Positions 44,463-52,194 of a DNA stretch of 64,000 nucleotides are shown piece after piece (positions within the stretch are counted from its first letter, which is position 1; each line of letters starts with the position of its first letter). Location of the stretch: positions 12,839-76,838 of the forward strand of contig CAZFNL010000011.1 of the NCBI GenBank assembly GCA_964520615.1, written 5' to 3'. Made by a program: the position numbers and the translations under genes. Under the pieces are notes generated by a model. It was not told the origin of the DNA. It did no database searches and saw nothing but the letters and a program-made list of their open reading frames with translations. The DNA is from JAMCUI01 sp964520615 (lineage in GTDB: Bacteria > Patescibacteriota > Microgenomatia > 2-02-FULL-39-11).

Positions 44463-45227
44463 TTTTAGCCATTTTGTGTCTATATCCGGAAACTGGGCAG
44501 AAACTTTATCCATAAGAGCCCGCAGTCCGAAAACTTCAGTCGCATAGTGTCCTCCGGCAATAAGATGGACTCCTGCTTCACGAAATAGCTCCCTGTTCCA
44601 CTCGTGCACTTCACCGGTGACGTAAAGGTCCACTTTTTCGTCTATCAAATCCTGTATTTCGGATGCTCCGGGAGCACCTTTACCGGACAGTGCCACAACT
44701 TTTTTAACCTTTTCCGGCCCAAAATCATAGACGGTAAGGCGTTTACTCAAATAGGGTCTAAGGTTCCCAATGATATTTTCCAGTGTTTGCGGTTTTTCAA
44801 AGACTCCCGTCCATCCCCAGGGATATCCATGGAAGAAATATTGCGCTTCCTTTTTTGCGCCAACCGTTTCCAGAATTTGGGCATTGTTTCCCACCTGCGG
44901 GTGGGCATCCAGAAGAAAATGGTAACCGAAAAGTGATATGTCGTTTTGCAAAAGATATCCTATCCGGTTTTGGAAAATTTCATCATAGCGGTTTGTCGGC
45001 GGCAGATTAAAAGAATGATGTACGACAATTGCGTCACAATTTTCTTTTTGGGCCAGACCAAAAAGTTCCAGTGAAGCTGAAACACCAAAGCCTACTTTTT
45101 TCACTTCCTCCCTACCCTTTACCAGAAGACCGTTTGTCATGTACGGATCTATAACTGCAGTATCCATCTTCTTGTCAAAAAGAAGATAACCGTCAAGAAA
45201 CTTTTGCATTTGTGAGAGATAAATCAT
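44445..45227 (-). CDS. Nif3-like dinuclear metal protein
   Basis: NIF3/YbgI-type protein (often annotated GTP cyclohydrolase I type 2), 260 residues. Metal ligands are in IVVHHSFNLPP (two His) and IAGGHYATEVFG (His and Glu), with the conserved Asp/Gly in KKVVALSGKGA. The family forms hexamers with a dimetal site and has no agreed substrate. It lies 5 bp from an XRE regulator on the same strand, which may be translated from the same mRNA upstream. Confidence 0.87.
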   Translation of the reverse strand: MIYLSQMQKFLDGYLLFDKKMDTAVIDPYMTNGLLVKGREEVKKVGFGVSASLELFGLAQKENCDAIVVHHSFNLPPTNRYDEIFQNRIGYLLQNDISLFGYHFLLDAHPQVGNNAQILETVGAKKEAQYFFHGYPWGWTGVFEKPQTLENIIGNLRPYLSKRLTVYDFGPEKVKKVVALSGKGAPGASEIQDLIDEKVDLYVTGEVHEWNRELFREAGVHLIAGGHYATEVFGLRALMDKVSAQFPDIDTKWLKLHNEV

Positions 45228-45232
45228 AATGT

Positions 45233-45454
45233 CTATCTGTGAAATAGATTTTCTATTTTTACATCCAGTTTTCCGGCGATTTTCATCAACAGTTTGAGAG
45301 AGGGACTCTCCCTGCCTTGCTCTATATATCCCATATACACTCTACTTATTCCCAATCTAGCAGCAAATTCTTCTTGAGTAAAGTCTTTCTGTTTTCTCAA
45401 CTTTTGAATTTTTTTACCTAATATTTCCAGAGCTCTTGCATTACTTCCCCGCAT
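45233..45454 (-). CDS. XRE-family transcriptional regulator
   Basis: A 73-residue single-domain helix-turn-helix protein: KIQKLRKQKDFTQEEFAARL, GISRVYMGYIEQGRESPS, and LKLLMKIAGKLDVKIENLF, the canonical Cro/C1 HTH. Divergent from the 45,591 gene; the region between (45,455-45,590) has several TACTAAG-like sites. It is first in a two-gene unit with the Nif3-like gene. Likely controls itself and the divergent secreted protein. Confidence 0.88.
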   Translation of the reverse strand: MRGSNARALEILGKKIQKLRKQKDFTQEEFAARLGISRVYMGYIEQGRESPSLKLLMKIAGKLDVKIENLFHR

Positions 45455-45486
45455 ACAGATAATTTTCTGTGCTGGAAGTCTGATAG

Positions 45487-45578
45487 TCTACTAAGTATAA
45501 CTAAGCAATTAGCCTCAAATTACTACTTGAAACTCACGCTAAGAAATACTAAGATTTTTTTAGTAGGCAAACCAATTC
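45487..45578. promoter_or_regulatory. candidate XRE operator cluster between divergent genes
   Basis: The motif TACTAAG or its close variants occur at about 45490 (CTACTAAGTATAACTAAG), at about 45545 (AATACTAAG) and, inverted, as TTAGTAG near 45560. Such repeats between an XRE gene and a divergent gene are typical operators; the assignment is inferred. Confidence 0.4.
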
Positions 45579-45590
45579 TGTAGTAAATTT

Positions 45591-46727
45591 ATGAACAAAC
45601 ATTTGCTTTTATCAGACGGGTTTGTAGTACTGTTTGTAATCGGCTTTTTCTCCTTTGCTCTCTTCTCTTTTCCCACTAAAGTATCTGCCACAGACTATCT
45701 CTTCGGCTCAGACGGTACAAATTTCTTCATCAAGCCCAAAGGCAGCAGCAATATCTTCCAGATGGACTCTACCGGCCACATCTCCACCGCTACGATAAAT
45801 GCCTCAAATATATCTTCAGGACAATTCGGCTCAAACACAGGCGGAGGAAACTATGTTTTTTCCGGCAACGTCGGCATCGGGACGACAGGACCGGTATACA
45901 AATTGGATGTGCAAGGTGGAGACATAAATGCTGCAAACAATTTGCGTGAGGGTGGCACTGCCATGTCCAGTAAATATGCCTATGTCGGCGGCGGAAATGC
46001 CTCAGGAACCTGGGGAATCAACGTCACAGGCAATGCGGCCACAGTAACAAATGGCATCTACACCACTAATATCGGCAGTTATGCTCCTTCGCTCACCGGA
46101 GGCGGAGCGTCAGGAACGTGGGGGATAAATGTTACGGGTAGCGCCGGAAGTGTCGCCTGGGGAAACGTCACCAGCAAACCATATCCTGTCAACGGACAAA
46201 GCTGGAACTGGTCGGGACAAGGTGGACAACCAACCTGGCTGTGGGGAAGTAATGACGGTACAAATATGTATGTTTGGAACCCAAGCAACTTCAGTGTCAA
46301 TTATGCCAACAGCGCAAACAGTGCTACCTATGCCACTTATATCAATGATGACAGTTACAATGCTAAACTTCATTGGTCAGGCCAAGGTGGACAACCAACC
46401 TGGCTGTGGGGAAGTAATGACGGACAAAACTTCTATGTCTGGAATCCAAGTAATTTCAACGTGAATAATGCCCTACATTCTGCAACGATGGTTTGGGGCT
46501 TTAATGTTGGTCATGGCGTATGGACAACTGCAACTTGTCCTGCGGGACAAACTATTATAAGTGCCAAAAATATTGGTTATGGAAACTGTGACTGGAATCC
46601 CGGATGGTGTCACCAGAATTTTTCCGGTTCCAGTGTCAATCAACGTGAAGATTGCAAAGGCGCAACTAGTTGTAGTCAAATATCATGGGGGTGTTCGGGT
46701 AATTGCATAAATATAGTCTGTGATTAG
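45591..46727 (+). CDS. secreted tail-fibre-like repeat protein
   Basis: A 378-residue exported protein. Signal peptide (VVLFVIGFFSFALFSFP, cleaved near VSATDY); then phage tail-fibre/adhesin-like patterns: NVGIGTTGPVYKLDVQGG, GGNASGTWGINVTGNAAT twice, WSGQGGQPTWLWGSNDG twice, and NPSNFSVNYANSANSATYA. The C-terminal 80 residues are cysteine-rich (CPAGQTIISAKNIGYGNCDW ... CHQNFSG ... CKGATSCSQISWGC ... CNIVCD-like), probably disulfide-linked. A binding or host-contact role is suggested by the fibre-like repeats. The gene is divergent from an XRE regulator. Function unproven. Confidence 0.7.
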   Translation: MNKHLLLSDGFVVLFVIGFFSFALFSFPTKVSATDYLFGSDGTNFFIKPKGSSNIFQMDSTGHISTATINASNISSGQFGSNTGGGNYVFSGNVGIGTTGPVYKLDVQGGDINAANNLREGGTAMSSKYAYVGGGNASGTWGINVTGNAATVTNGIYTTNIGSYAPSLTGGGASGTWGINVTGSAGSVAWGNVTSKPYPVNGQSWNWSGQGGQPTWLWGSNDGTNMYVWNPSNFSVNYANSANSATYATYINDDSYNAKLHWSGQGGQPTWLWGSNDGQNFYVWNPSNFNVNNALHSATMVWGFNVGHGVWTTATCPAGQTIISAKNIGYGNCDWNPGWCHQNFSGSSVNQREDCKGATSCSQISWGCSGNCINIVCD

Positions 46728-46745
46728 TTGTTTCTCAACATTAGG

Positions 46746-47630
46746 ATGCGAAGTAAAATGAAATCGTTGAAATTCTGGATACCAACCTTAGTTGTTATAT
46801 TTTTTTTAGGAAACTTTTCGTCTAAGGTATTCAAGTTACAAAAAAGATCACGGTTACCTATTTCCCCTAATATTCTCTACTTCACTTCTCCAGTTACTTC
46901 GTTTTACGGTAAAGTCGAAAGAGTAAAAGGTAATATTATTACCGTAAGTCAGAAACTGACTATAGAAGAACCAACGCCTGTCTATAACCCAAACCAACCG
47001 CATCCTCCCATTCCCACACCGATAAGGCAAATCCTTACTTACGAAATTGAAATTACAAAAGATACTATAATCAGCCGTCCTCCATTAATGATAGATTATC
47101 TTTTTATCACCCCAACTCCAATACAACCTCCACGATTTTCTATATCTGACATTCAAGAGGGTCAAACAATAACTGTTTTAACCAACAGTGACCTTCGGAT
47201 CCTTCAGGGAAACAAAGTTGTCGCCGCATCAATTCAATTGCCAGCAATCAGCAATGCACAAAAGGGAACAATTGCTACGGTTGAAGGAAATATCATTACT
47301 ATACAAGCTTATACGCCCACATCTCCAAATCCAATTGGGAATGTTGCGCCATTACAAGAACACCAATACTTTATAACTGTAACAAAGAATACAGAAATAT
47401 CACGACTATCAAAACCATCTTCACCTGAACAACTCTTCTTGTCCGACTTGAAACCCGGAATGCAAATCATTGTCTATACTGATGAAGATGTGACAGTCAC
47501 CGATCATCTCACCGCTCTTCGCATCGAACCGCTATTCTCAAATCCCACCCCGCTTCCTGAAACTTCATTCTCCCCTCAAGGTACCCTCTCCGCAACATCA
47601 AGTGCCCACTACCCAACCGCAAATCCCTAG
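46746..47630 (+). CDS. exported hypothetical protein (DUF5666-like)
   Basis: About 295 residues with a signal or anchor (FWIPTLVVIFFLGNFSSKVF) and two related beta-domains: FYGKVERVKGNIITVSQK ... EIEITKDTIISRP ... IQEGQTITVLTNSDLR, and GTIATVEGNIITIQAYTP ... ITVTKNTEISRLS ... LKPGMQIIVYTDEDV. The repeated 'GxVxxVxGNxITV ... PGQxITVYT' form is that of DUF5666 domains. The ATG at 46746 is preferred over a TTG at 46728; an ATG at 46758 is also possible. It directly follows the tail-fibre-like gene. No function known. Confidence 0.65.
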   Translation: MRSKMKSLKFWIPTLVVIFFLGNFSSKVFKLQKRSRLPISPNILYFTSPVTSFYGKVERVKGNIITVSQKLTIEEPTPVYNPNQPHPPIPTPIRQILTYEIEITKDTIISRPPLMIDYLFITPTPIQPPRFSISDIQEGQTITVLTNSDLRILQGNKVVAASIQLPAISNAQKGTIATVEGNIITIQAYTPTSPNPIGNVAPLQEHQYFITVTKNTEISRLSKPSSPEQLFLSDLKPGMQIIVYTDEDVTVTDHLTALRIEPLFSNPTPLPETSFSPQGTLSATSSAHYPTANP

Positions 47631-47694
47631 TGACCGCCAAACCAGGTGACCGTTCAAAGGTAGAAATTTATTTTCTCCCCGCCACCACCACCCG

Positions 47695-47720
47695 CCCCGC
47701 TTGTCGCGGGGTTTTCTTTT
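47695..47720 (+). terminator. terminator at the end of the CPR-like segment
   Basis: CCCCGC, 5-nt loop, GCGGGG (47695-47711) followed by TTTTCTTTTT. It closes the 45,591-47,630 transcript. Beyond it the base composition changes. Confidence 0.8.
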
Positions 47721-47928
47721 TGCTTGCTTGCTGTCTTCCCAGTTTATCACACGCTCAAGGACTGCGGGCAGTTTGCAACTGTCCTCGCAAGTTGTGGTTC
47801 CCCTTCGTCCATCGACTTCGCTCAGGATGCTCAGGGTCACCATCAATCCTTGACTTCGTGTGCTGCCCTCCCATCAGCCAAGCAAGCAAAAGAGCTTGCA
47901 AATCATGGCAAGGAGGGAGGTGCCCCAA

Positions 47929-48153
47929 ATGGCACAAACGAAACGCTTCACGGCGAAGAAAGACCTCAAGCTCGACTGCGGTCACACGATCAAAACCGGC
48001 GAGACCTTCGTCGTGACGAGCATCTACGCGTGCGAGAAAGATGCCGAGTGGCCGCTTGGCGTCCTCCGCGCCGCCTTTGAGAAAGCGCTTGCTAACCTGC
48101 TCAAGGAATTGAAGCCGGTGAGCGCCAAGGGCGGAGACGCAGAGCAAGAGTAA
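47929..48153 (+). CDS. small cysteine-containing hypothetical protein
   Basis: A 74-residue protein, MAQTKRFTAKKDLKLDCGHT and onward, with two cysteines (DCGHTIKTGE, YACEKDAEW) and an acidic tail. I use the ATG at 47929 because GGAGGGAGG lies about 8 nt before it; in-frame starts further up have no such site. It is followed by a strong terminator. The protein resembles short plasmid or integrative-element proteins with a CGH motif. Function unknown. Confidence 0.55.
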   Translation: MAQTKRFTAKKDLKLDCGHTIKTGETFVVTSIYACEKDAEWPLGVLRAAFEKALANLLKELKPVSAKGGDAEQE

Positions 48154-48166
48154 TCGCTCTGCCTTC

Positions 48167-48202
48167 AGGGGCTAGGGAGAAATCTCTAGCCCCTATTTTT
48201 TT
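48167..48202 (+). terminator. terminator of the 47,929 gene
   Basis: AGGGGCTAGGGAGA pairs with TCTCTAGCCCCT and is followed by a run of seven T. Confidence 0.88.
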
Positions 48203-48381
48203 GCTGCGCCTCTCCTTCCTTCCCTCCCATCCGCCCCCTCGTTTCCCCACCACTCTCCCTCCTCATTCATCCGCTCCTCGCTGCCTCTTAATCCCCACCT
48301 CTCGTCTACCTCTCTTTAGCTTCGCCATTCGTGCAAATCTCATCACTTCCACCACTGGTAATCTTCATCACCTATCTGTCA

Positions 48382-48519
48382 CACTGATTTCCCTCAGGCA
48401 CTTTGGGCTGGCAAGTATTCGTAGCGGATTTCAGGCAAAAACGAGCGTGAAATAGGCAAAAGTGCCCTCCGAATACTTGCCAATTTGACCACCGAAAAAG
48501 GGTCCCAGGGAAATCAGTG
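48382..48519. mobile_element. miniature inverted-repeat element A, 5-bp target duplication
   Basis: Terminal inverted repeats CACTGATTTCCCT / AGGGAAATCAGTG are perfect over 13 bp and are flanked on both sides by TGTCA (48377-48381 and 48520-48524). Inside, GGCAAGTATTCG / CGAATACTTGCC and GGCACTTT / AAAGTGCC form interleaved inverted repeats. The element is 138 bp and has no ORF. The ends resemble IS21-type termini, a weak family guess. Confidence 0.8.
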
Positions 48520-48613
48520 TGTCATTGACTCACACCATGATAAACCTTGACACAGATCCGATGGAAAACCGTCGAGGGACCACAAAAGAAACGTCTCTTT
48601 GAATTCTCCCAGG

Positions 48614-48643
48614 ATCGAACTCAATCGAACTCAATCGAACTCA
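48614..48643. repeat. three tandem copies of ATCGAACTCA
   Basis: Perfect 10-bp direct repeats, one helical turn apart. Iteron-like or a protein-binding array; no replication gene is adjacent. Confidence 0.75.
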
Positions 48644-48804
48644 TCAGGATGTGATTCTCAACCTGGCATCGCCACGCACCGGCATCTGCGTGCGGAACAA
48701 CCCTCGGAATTCTCCCCGCTTGTTTTCCTCTGCTCGGCGTCCCGCAACTACGTGCGGTCTCTCTCGCGTTTGTAATCTAAGCTGCAAATTCTTACCGCGA
48801 GTCT

Positions 48805-48889
48805 AACCCATCCAGAAAAAGCGTCAAGGGTAAAGTCGCTTTGCTCCCGGCTTCGCCGCCCTTGACGCTTTTTCTTGACCCGATGGGTT
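48805..48889. repeat. large interrupted palindrome
   Basis: AACCCATC (48805-48812) with GATGGGTT (48882-48889) encloses a perfect 16-bp pair GAAAAAGCGTCAAGGG (48815-48830) / CCCTTGACGCTTTTTC (48859-48874) around a 28-nt loop that has its own CGGCTTCGCCG hairpin. No target duplication was found at its edges. Confidence 0.7.
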
Positions 48890-49264
48890 TCTCTCCTCGC
48901 GGAATTTGCACCTTAACAAACGCAAAAGCGGATCGACCGCACCCAAGGCGGGACGACAACCCCTCGCAGATCGTCTTGCGGGGCAACAGCATTCCTACGG
49001 GAAGAGCGTTCCGCGTCTTAACAAGATGCCGGTGCCAAGAGAAGCCGATGCCACAATCTATCCAACCACGCATCGCCCTTGCGTTCTGCGTGGTCGGTTT
49101 TCACTTCACCTGAAAACGGAAAGGCAGTTAGGCACATTGGAAAGTGACTTGCGGACAAGCGCCCTGCAAACCTGCTTGACCAGAAAGTGAGTTCGTTCGT
49201 GTGTGTGTTGTTTTTTCTCATCAAGGGGAAGGGTGCGCCCCGAGAAAAGCACCCGGAGGTGAAT

Positions 49265-49441
49265 ATGTTCGTTCTGTGGCTACTGCACTTCTACAAACTG
49301 CGCTACGACGTGTTTGGAAACGCGCAAGCGTCTGTGAATCCGACCCGCGACGAATTGTTCAGTTTCTACGCGCTTCTTCTCACTCCTCAAGCCGTGATGA
49401 CGGCGCTGTACGACTCCCAGGCGCGTCACATCTACTACTGA
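49265..49441 (+). CDS. small hypothetical protein
   Basis: A 58-residue protein starting MFVLWLLHFYKLRYDVFGNA and containing ASVNPTRDELFSFYALLL. The start at 49265 is fixed by GGAGGTGAAT directly before the ATG and by a GGGTGC ... GCACCC hairpin just upstream. No cysteine, no clear membrane segment, no recognised domain. It precedes the RadC cluster by 78 bp and is probably part of the same accessory block. Confidence 0.5.
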   Translation: MFVLWLLHFYKLRYDVFGNAQASVNPTRDELFSFYALLLTPQAVMTALYDSQARHIYY

Positions 49442-49518
49442 AAAAAAGTTCGGGCTTGCAAGTGATCAGCCGTCACGCGCAAGCCCTAACATCCCAATCC
49501 AGTTGAAAGGACATTGAG

Positions 49519-49806
49519 ATGTCTAACGTGATTGTATCACTCATCGACCCATCCGGCAATCCCGATCCGAGCCTGGCGGCATACATGGCGGTGCAGGACT
49601 ATGCCGCGATCCTCGCCGAGGAACTTGATCCTCGCGACGACCCTCACGCCGAGCACGGAGATTGGCAAACACCCAACGTACATGCTTGCTGCGACGGCAA
49701 CATCGAAACGCAAATTACAAAGCGGCACGAACCAGGGACACCTTACATGTGTCCACACTGCCAGCAGCCCTACTGCGCTGACTGTGACATCGAGGTGCAG
49801 CGATGA
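49519..49806 (+). CDS. small protein with C-terminal zinc ribbon
   Basis: A 95-residue protein with an acidic N-terminal half and a C-terminal CPHCQQPYCADCD zinc knuckle pair; another Cys-Cys (HACCDG) lies at about residue 57. A GAAAGGA site lies about 8 nt before the ATG. It overlaps the RadC-like gene by 4 bp (ATGA). Its neighbour also has an N-terminal CxxC pair, so the two may bind the same nucleic acid. Function unknown. Confidence 0.6.
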   Translation: MSNVIVSLIDPSGNPDPSLAAYMAVQDYAAILAEELDPRDDPHAEHGDWQTPNVHACCDGNIETQITKRHEPGTPYMCPHCQQPYCADCDIEVQR

Positions 49807-50777
49807 CCGCCCAGCAGATGAATATGTTTCCCCAAGGTGACGATTTGCCGCTCTTCAGCGGCACGCCCATCAAGGTGAGAATTCAGACCAGTGAGCCGCG
49901 CGAAGCCGAGAGCCAAGCGCGGCTTTCAATTTGTCCACTGTGCCAGGACACCGGCAAGGTCATCATTCAGCGCAAGCGAAGCGAGCCAGTGTTTTGCACG
50001 TGCGAAGCAGGACAAAGTGCGAAAGCAAAAGCACGGTTGGAACAACTCCCAGACTCCAAGCGTGTTAAGCGTTTACGCGAGATGTACGCCGAGCCAAGGG
50101 ACGACACTGGACAGGTGCTGCGCGAGGCAATGGTGTGGGACAATCCCAAGGCGCGACTGGCTAGTATCGGTCCGCAAGCGTTGACGCTCATCGAACTCTT
50201 GTCCGTGATTCTGGGCACGGAAGGACAGCCCGAGGTGGGGGCAAGAGTGCTTGCAGAGTGCAAGACTATCGCAGGTATTCGTACCCGTTCCATCGCGGAA
50301 TTGGTGACGAGCACAAAGCTGACACTGACGCGAGCCAAGCGTCTCGCCGCTGCGCTCGAACTGGGACGGCGAGCACTTCAGTGCAGTGAAGAGCGTCCTT
50401 ACATCAAGTCTCCCGCCGATGCTGCTCAGCTTCTAGCCGAGATGGGCACACTTGACCAGGAGCAGATGCGGGTGCTGGCACTTGACACCAAGAACCGCGT
50501 TATAGAGATCGTGACCGTCTATCAAGGAAGCGTGCACACAACAGTCATTCGCGTGTGTGAGCTAATGAAAGCAGCAATCCGCGTCAATGCAACCTCGATC
50601 ATCGTTGCCCACTGTCATCCCTCCGGCGATCCGACTCCAAGTCCTGAAGACGTGGCGGTCACAACGGAGATTGTCAAAGCGGCAAAAATCCTTGACCTCG
50701 ACTGTCTCGACCATCTGGTCATCGGCAGTTCGGGCAAGTTCGTCAGCTTGAAGGAAAGGGGGCTTGGATTCTCATGA
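49803..50777 (+). CDS. radC: RadC-type JAB/MPN protein with N-terminal zinc knuckle
   Basis: RadC-family (DUF2466/UPF0758) protein of 324 residues. The N-terminal 100 residues carry an extra knuckle (CPLCQDTGKVI ... CTCEAG). Then the helix-hairpin-helix part (LTLIELLSVILGTEGQPEVG) and the JAB metalloprotease-like domain with the metal ligands in IVAHCHPSGDPTPSPEDVAVT follow. RadC proteins are common on mobile elements and plasmids; their biochemical role is unresolved despite the DNA-repair name. ATGA overlaps on both sides put it in one operon with the sigma-like gene. Confidence 0.88.
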   Translation: MTAQQMNMFPQGDDLPLFSGTPIKVRIQTSEPREAESQARLSICPLCQDTGKVIIQRKRSEPVFCTCEAGQSAKAKARLEQLPDSKRVKRLREMYAEPRDDTGQVLREAMVWDNPKARLASIGPQALTLIELLSVILGTEGQPEVGARVLAECKTIAGIRTRSIAELVTSTKLTLTRAKRLAAALELGRRALQCSEERPYIKSPADAAQLLAEMGTLDQEQMRVLALDTKNRVIEIVTVYQGSVHTTVIRVCELMKAAIRVNATSIIVAHCHPSGDPTPSPEDVAVTTEIVKAAKILDLDCLDHLVIGSSGKFVSLKERGLGFS

Positions 50778-51487
50778 TCACCCAAACTACCCCCGCCCAG
50801 CGCGAAGAACGCAAGCGCAAGCTGCAAACCCTCTCACAAGCTGAATATCAGAACTTGCGGAACCTCGTGCACTACATCGTGCCCCAAAAGTTCTGCGACC
50901 CCGACGATGCGCTCAGTCACGGTCTTTTGATCGCGATGGAAAAGTACGACGGACACGGCGAACTCAAGACGTACGTCATGCGCTGCGCCTATCTCTACTC
51001 GCTGCAGCAGGTCAAAAAGACCCGACTCAATATCACCTTCACCGACCTGCAAAACGAATCGGATTTCGAGGAATATTTGGACGAAGTACTTCCCTACCTC
51101 GAAGACCCGCGATACGTCGAAGCCGTCGACGAGTTATTCATTAGGCGCATCCATGAAGTGCTCGACAGCATGAGGAACTGGCGTTTCCGTCACACCACCC
51201 AGGAAGCCATCGCTGACGCTCACACGATCCTGGAGCTCTTGCGTGAGAACGCCAACCTGGGAAAAGGGATCGGTGTGGACGAATACGAAGACGGACCGCT
51301 CACGGCGTTCAAACGCGGCAAACCCCGTGTCGGACGCCCCATGCACAATACCAAGATCGTCCGCAAGAACATCGTCGATCATCTCACCGACGAGCTGCAC
51401 ACTACCAAGCAGGACATCAGCAGCGCATACAAGGCGCTGCGTCTCAGCACCCGACAGGCGCTCAATGAAGGATGGCTTCCGACATGA
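50774..51487 (+). CDS. sigma-70 region 2-like protein
   Basis: A 237-residue protein. Residues 20-75 (NLRNLVHYIVPQKFCDPDDA, then MEKYDGHGELKTYVMRCAYL) resemble sigma region 2, including the D-A-L-x-H-G-L-x-x-A and F-x-T-Y-type motifs. The rest is unlike region 4 except for a possible helix-turn-helix near TTKQDISSAYKALRLSTRQA. It may be an element-encoded sigma-like regulator or a divergent replication or phage gene. ATGA overlap with RadC and with the GIY-YIG gene shows cotranscription. Confidence 0.6.
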   Translation: MITQTTPAQREERKRKLQTLSQAEYQNLRNLVHYIVPQKFCDPDDALSHGLLIAMEKYDGHGELKTYVMRCAYLYSLQQVKKTRLNITFTDLQNESDFEEYLDEVLPYLEDPRYVEAVDELFIRRIHEVLDSMRNWRFRHTTQEAIADAHTILELLRENANLGKGIGVDEYEDGPLTAFKRGKPRVGRPMHNTKIVRKNIVDHLTDELHTTKQDISSAYKALRLSTRQALNEGWLPT

Positions 51488-51753
51488 CCATCTATCTTCT
51501 CCACATTCAGCCCTGCTATAAGCACGCACGGCACTACCTGGGCATCACGAAAGATCTCGACGCGCGGTTGCAGCTTCATCGCGAAGGGAGAGCCGCACGA
51601 CTGACCCAGGTGTGTGTCGAGAGTGGGCGTGTGTTACAACTGGTTCGAACGTGGGAAGGCAGTCGCGACGACGAACGACGATTGAAGAATCAAAAGAACT
51701 CGCCACGGCTGTGTCCTCTGTGTAATCCCAAGTTGAAAGGAGTCGAATGCTAG
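51484..51753 (+). CDS. GIY-YIG-like nuclease domain protein
   Basis: An 89-residue single-domain protein. IYLLHIQPCYKHARHYLGIT corresponds to the GIY ... YIG strands (IYLL ... HYLG), RLQLHREGRAARLT holds the catalytic Arg and loop residues, and a late CPLCNPK knuckle ends the chain. GIY-YIG domains cut DNA; whether this one does is untested. I use the ATG at 51484, which overlaps the previous stop as ATGA; an ATG 12 nt earlier is possible. Confidence 0.72.
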   Translation: MTIYLLHIQPCYKHARHYLGITKDLDARLQLHREGRAARLTQVCVESGRVLQLVRTWEGSRDDERRLKNQKNSPRLCPLCNPKLKGVEC

Positions 51754-52073
51754 TTGACCAACCAAGTCCGCAACAATACTTGAAGGTTATCTTGTGCGAA
51801 GAAATTGGGCTGTCCGAGAAATCGGCAGCCCGTCTCATTCAAGAGTACGGTGAGCTTGCAGTGCAGCGTCACGCGATGTATTGCCTCTGGATGATGAGCC
51901 AGGGTAAAGTGCACGTTCCGCCGGCGTGGTTGACCGCATCTTTGAAAGGCGATTGGCGCGCACCGTACGGAATGCCAAGCGATTGGTTGCCGACGGTGCT
52001 GCATTTCCGTGTCGACGAGAACACGTTCGTGGAGTTCACGCGTGAGGTGCGTGACGAGAAAAAGGCAACTTGA
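51747..52073 (+). CDS. hypothetical protein of the RadC cluster
   Basis: A 108-residue protein. KSAARLIQEYGELAVQRHAM, then HVPPAWLTASLKGDWRAPYG, resemble the 'GxxxNPxGxLxxxLxxx' helix pair found near the C-termini of replication initiators and plasmid proteins, but a full Rep domain is not present. It overlaps the GIY-YIG gene by 7 bp and ends 7 bp before a strong terminator, so it closes the operon. Function unknown. Confidence 0.55.
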   Translation: MLVDQPSPQQYLKVILCEEIGLSEKSAARLIQEYGELAVQRHAMYCLWMMSQGKVHVPPAWLTASLKGDWRAPYGMPSDWLPTVLHFRVDENTFVEFTREVRDEKKAT

Positions 52074-52080
52074 ACACCGA

Positions 52081-52121
52081 AGCCCCGGAAGCAGCGATGC
52101 TTCTGGGGCTATTTTTATTTT
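52081..52121 (+). terminator. terminator of the RadC cluster
   Basis: AGCCCCGGAAGCA pairs with TGCTTCTGGGGCT (one mismatch) and is followed by ATTTTTATTTT. The right arm and tract TGCTTCTGGGGCTATTTTT reappear at 55,530. Confidence 0.9.
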
Positions 52122-52159
52122 GCCACTTTTGCCTCCTCCACTTCTTGGCACACCTCCTA

Positions 52160-52188
52160 TTGACTCCGCAGTTCCCACCTGATAATCT
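52160..52188 (+). promoter_or_regulatory. promoter giving a leaderless mRNA for the 52,195 gene
   Basis: TTGACT (52160-52165), 17-bp spacer, TAATCT (52183-52188); the start point 7 nt later is the A of the ATG at 52195. Confidence 0.72.
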
Positions 52189-52194
52189 ACCTTC

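Larger units (their letters stand above)
48203..49264. other. 1 kb without a supported gene
   Basis: Open frames here have no ribosome sites and no recognisable protein. The stretch starts with a pyrimidine-rich, C-biased tract (48,203-48,330) and holds a miniature inverted-repeat element (48,382-48,519), a three-fold 10-bp direct repeat (48,614-48,643), a large palindrome (48,805-48,889) and a GGGTGC/GCACCC hairpin (49,231-49,254) just before the Shine-Dalgarno of the 49,265 gene. It could include an origin or transfer site; nothing fixes this. Confidence 0.5.

Noticed and set aside
47630..48016. 128-codon plus-strand open frame over the junction
   Set aside because: It runs through the terminator at 47,695 and out of frame with the better-supported small gene at 47,929.
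48805..48889. Fifth inverted-repeat mobile element
   Set aside because: The inverted repeat is clear but no direct repeat flanks it at any end I tried.
48906..49190. 94-codon open frame in the non-coding kilobase
   Set aside because: Overlapping open frames in several phases reflect G+C content; no ribosome site or domain.
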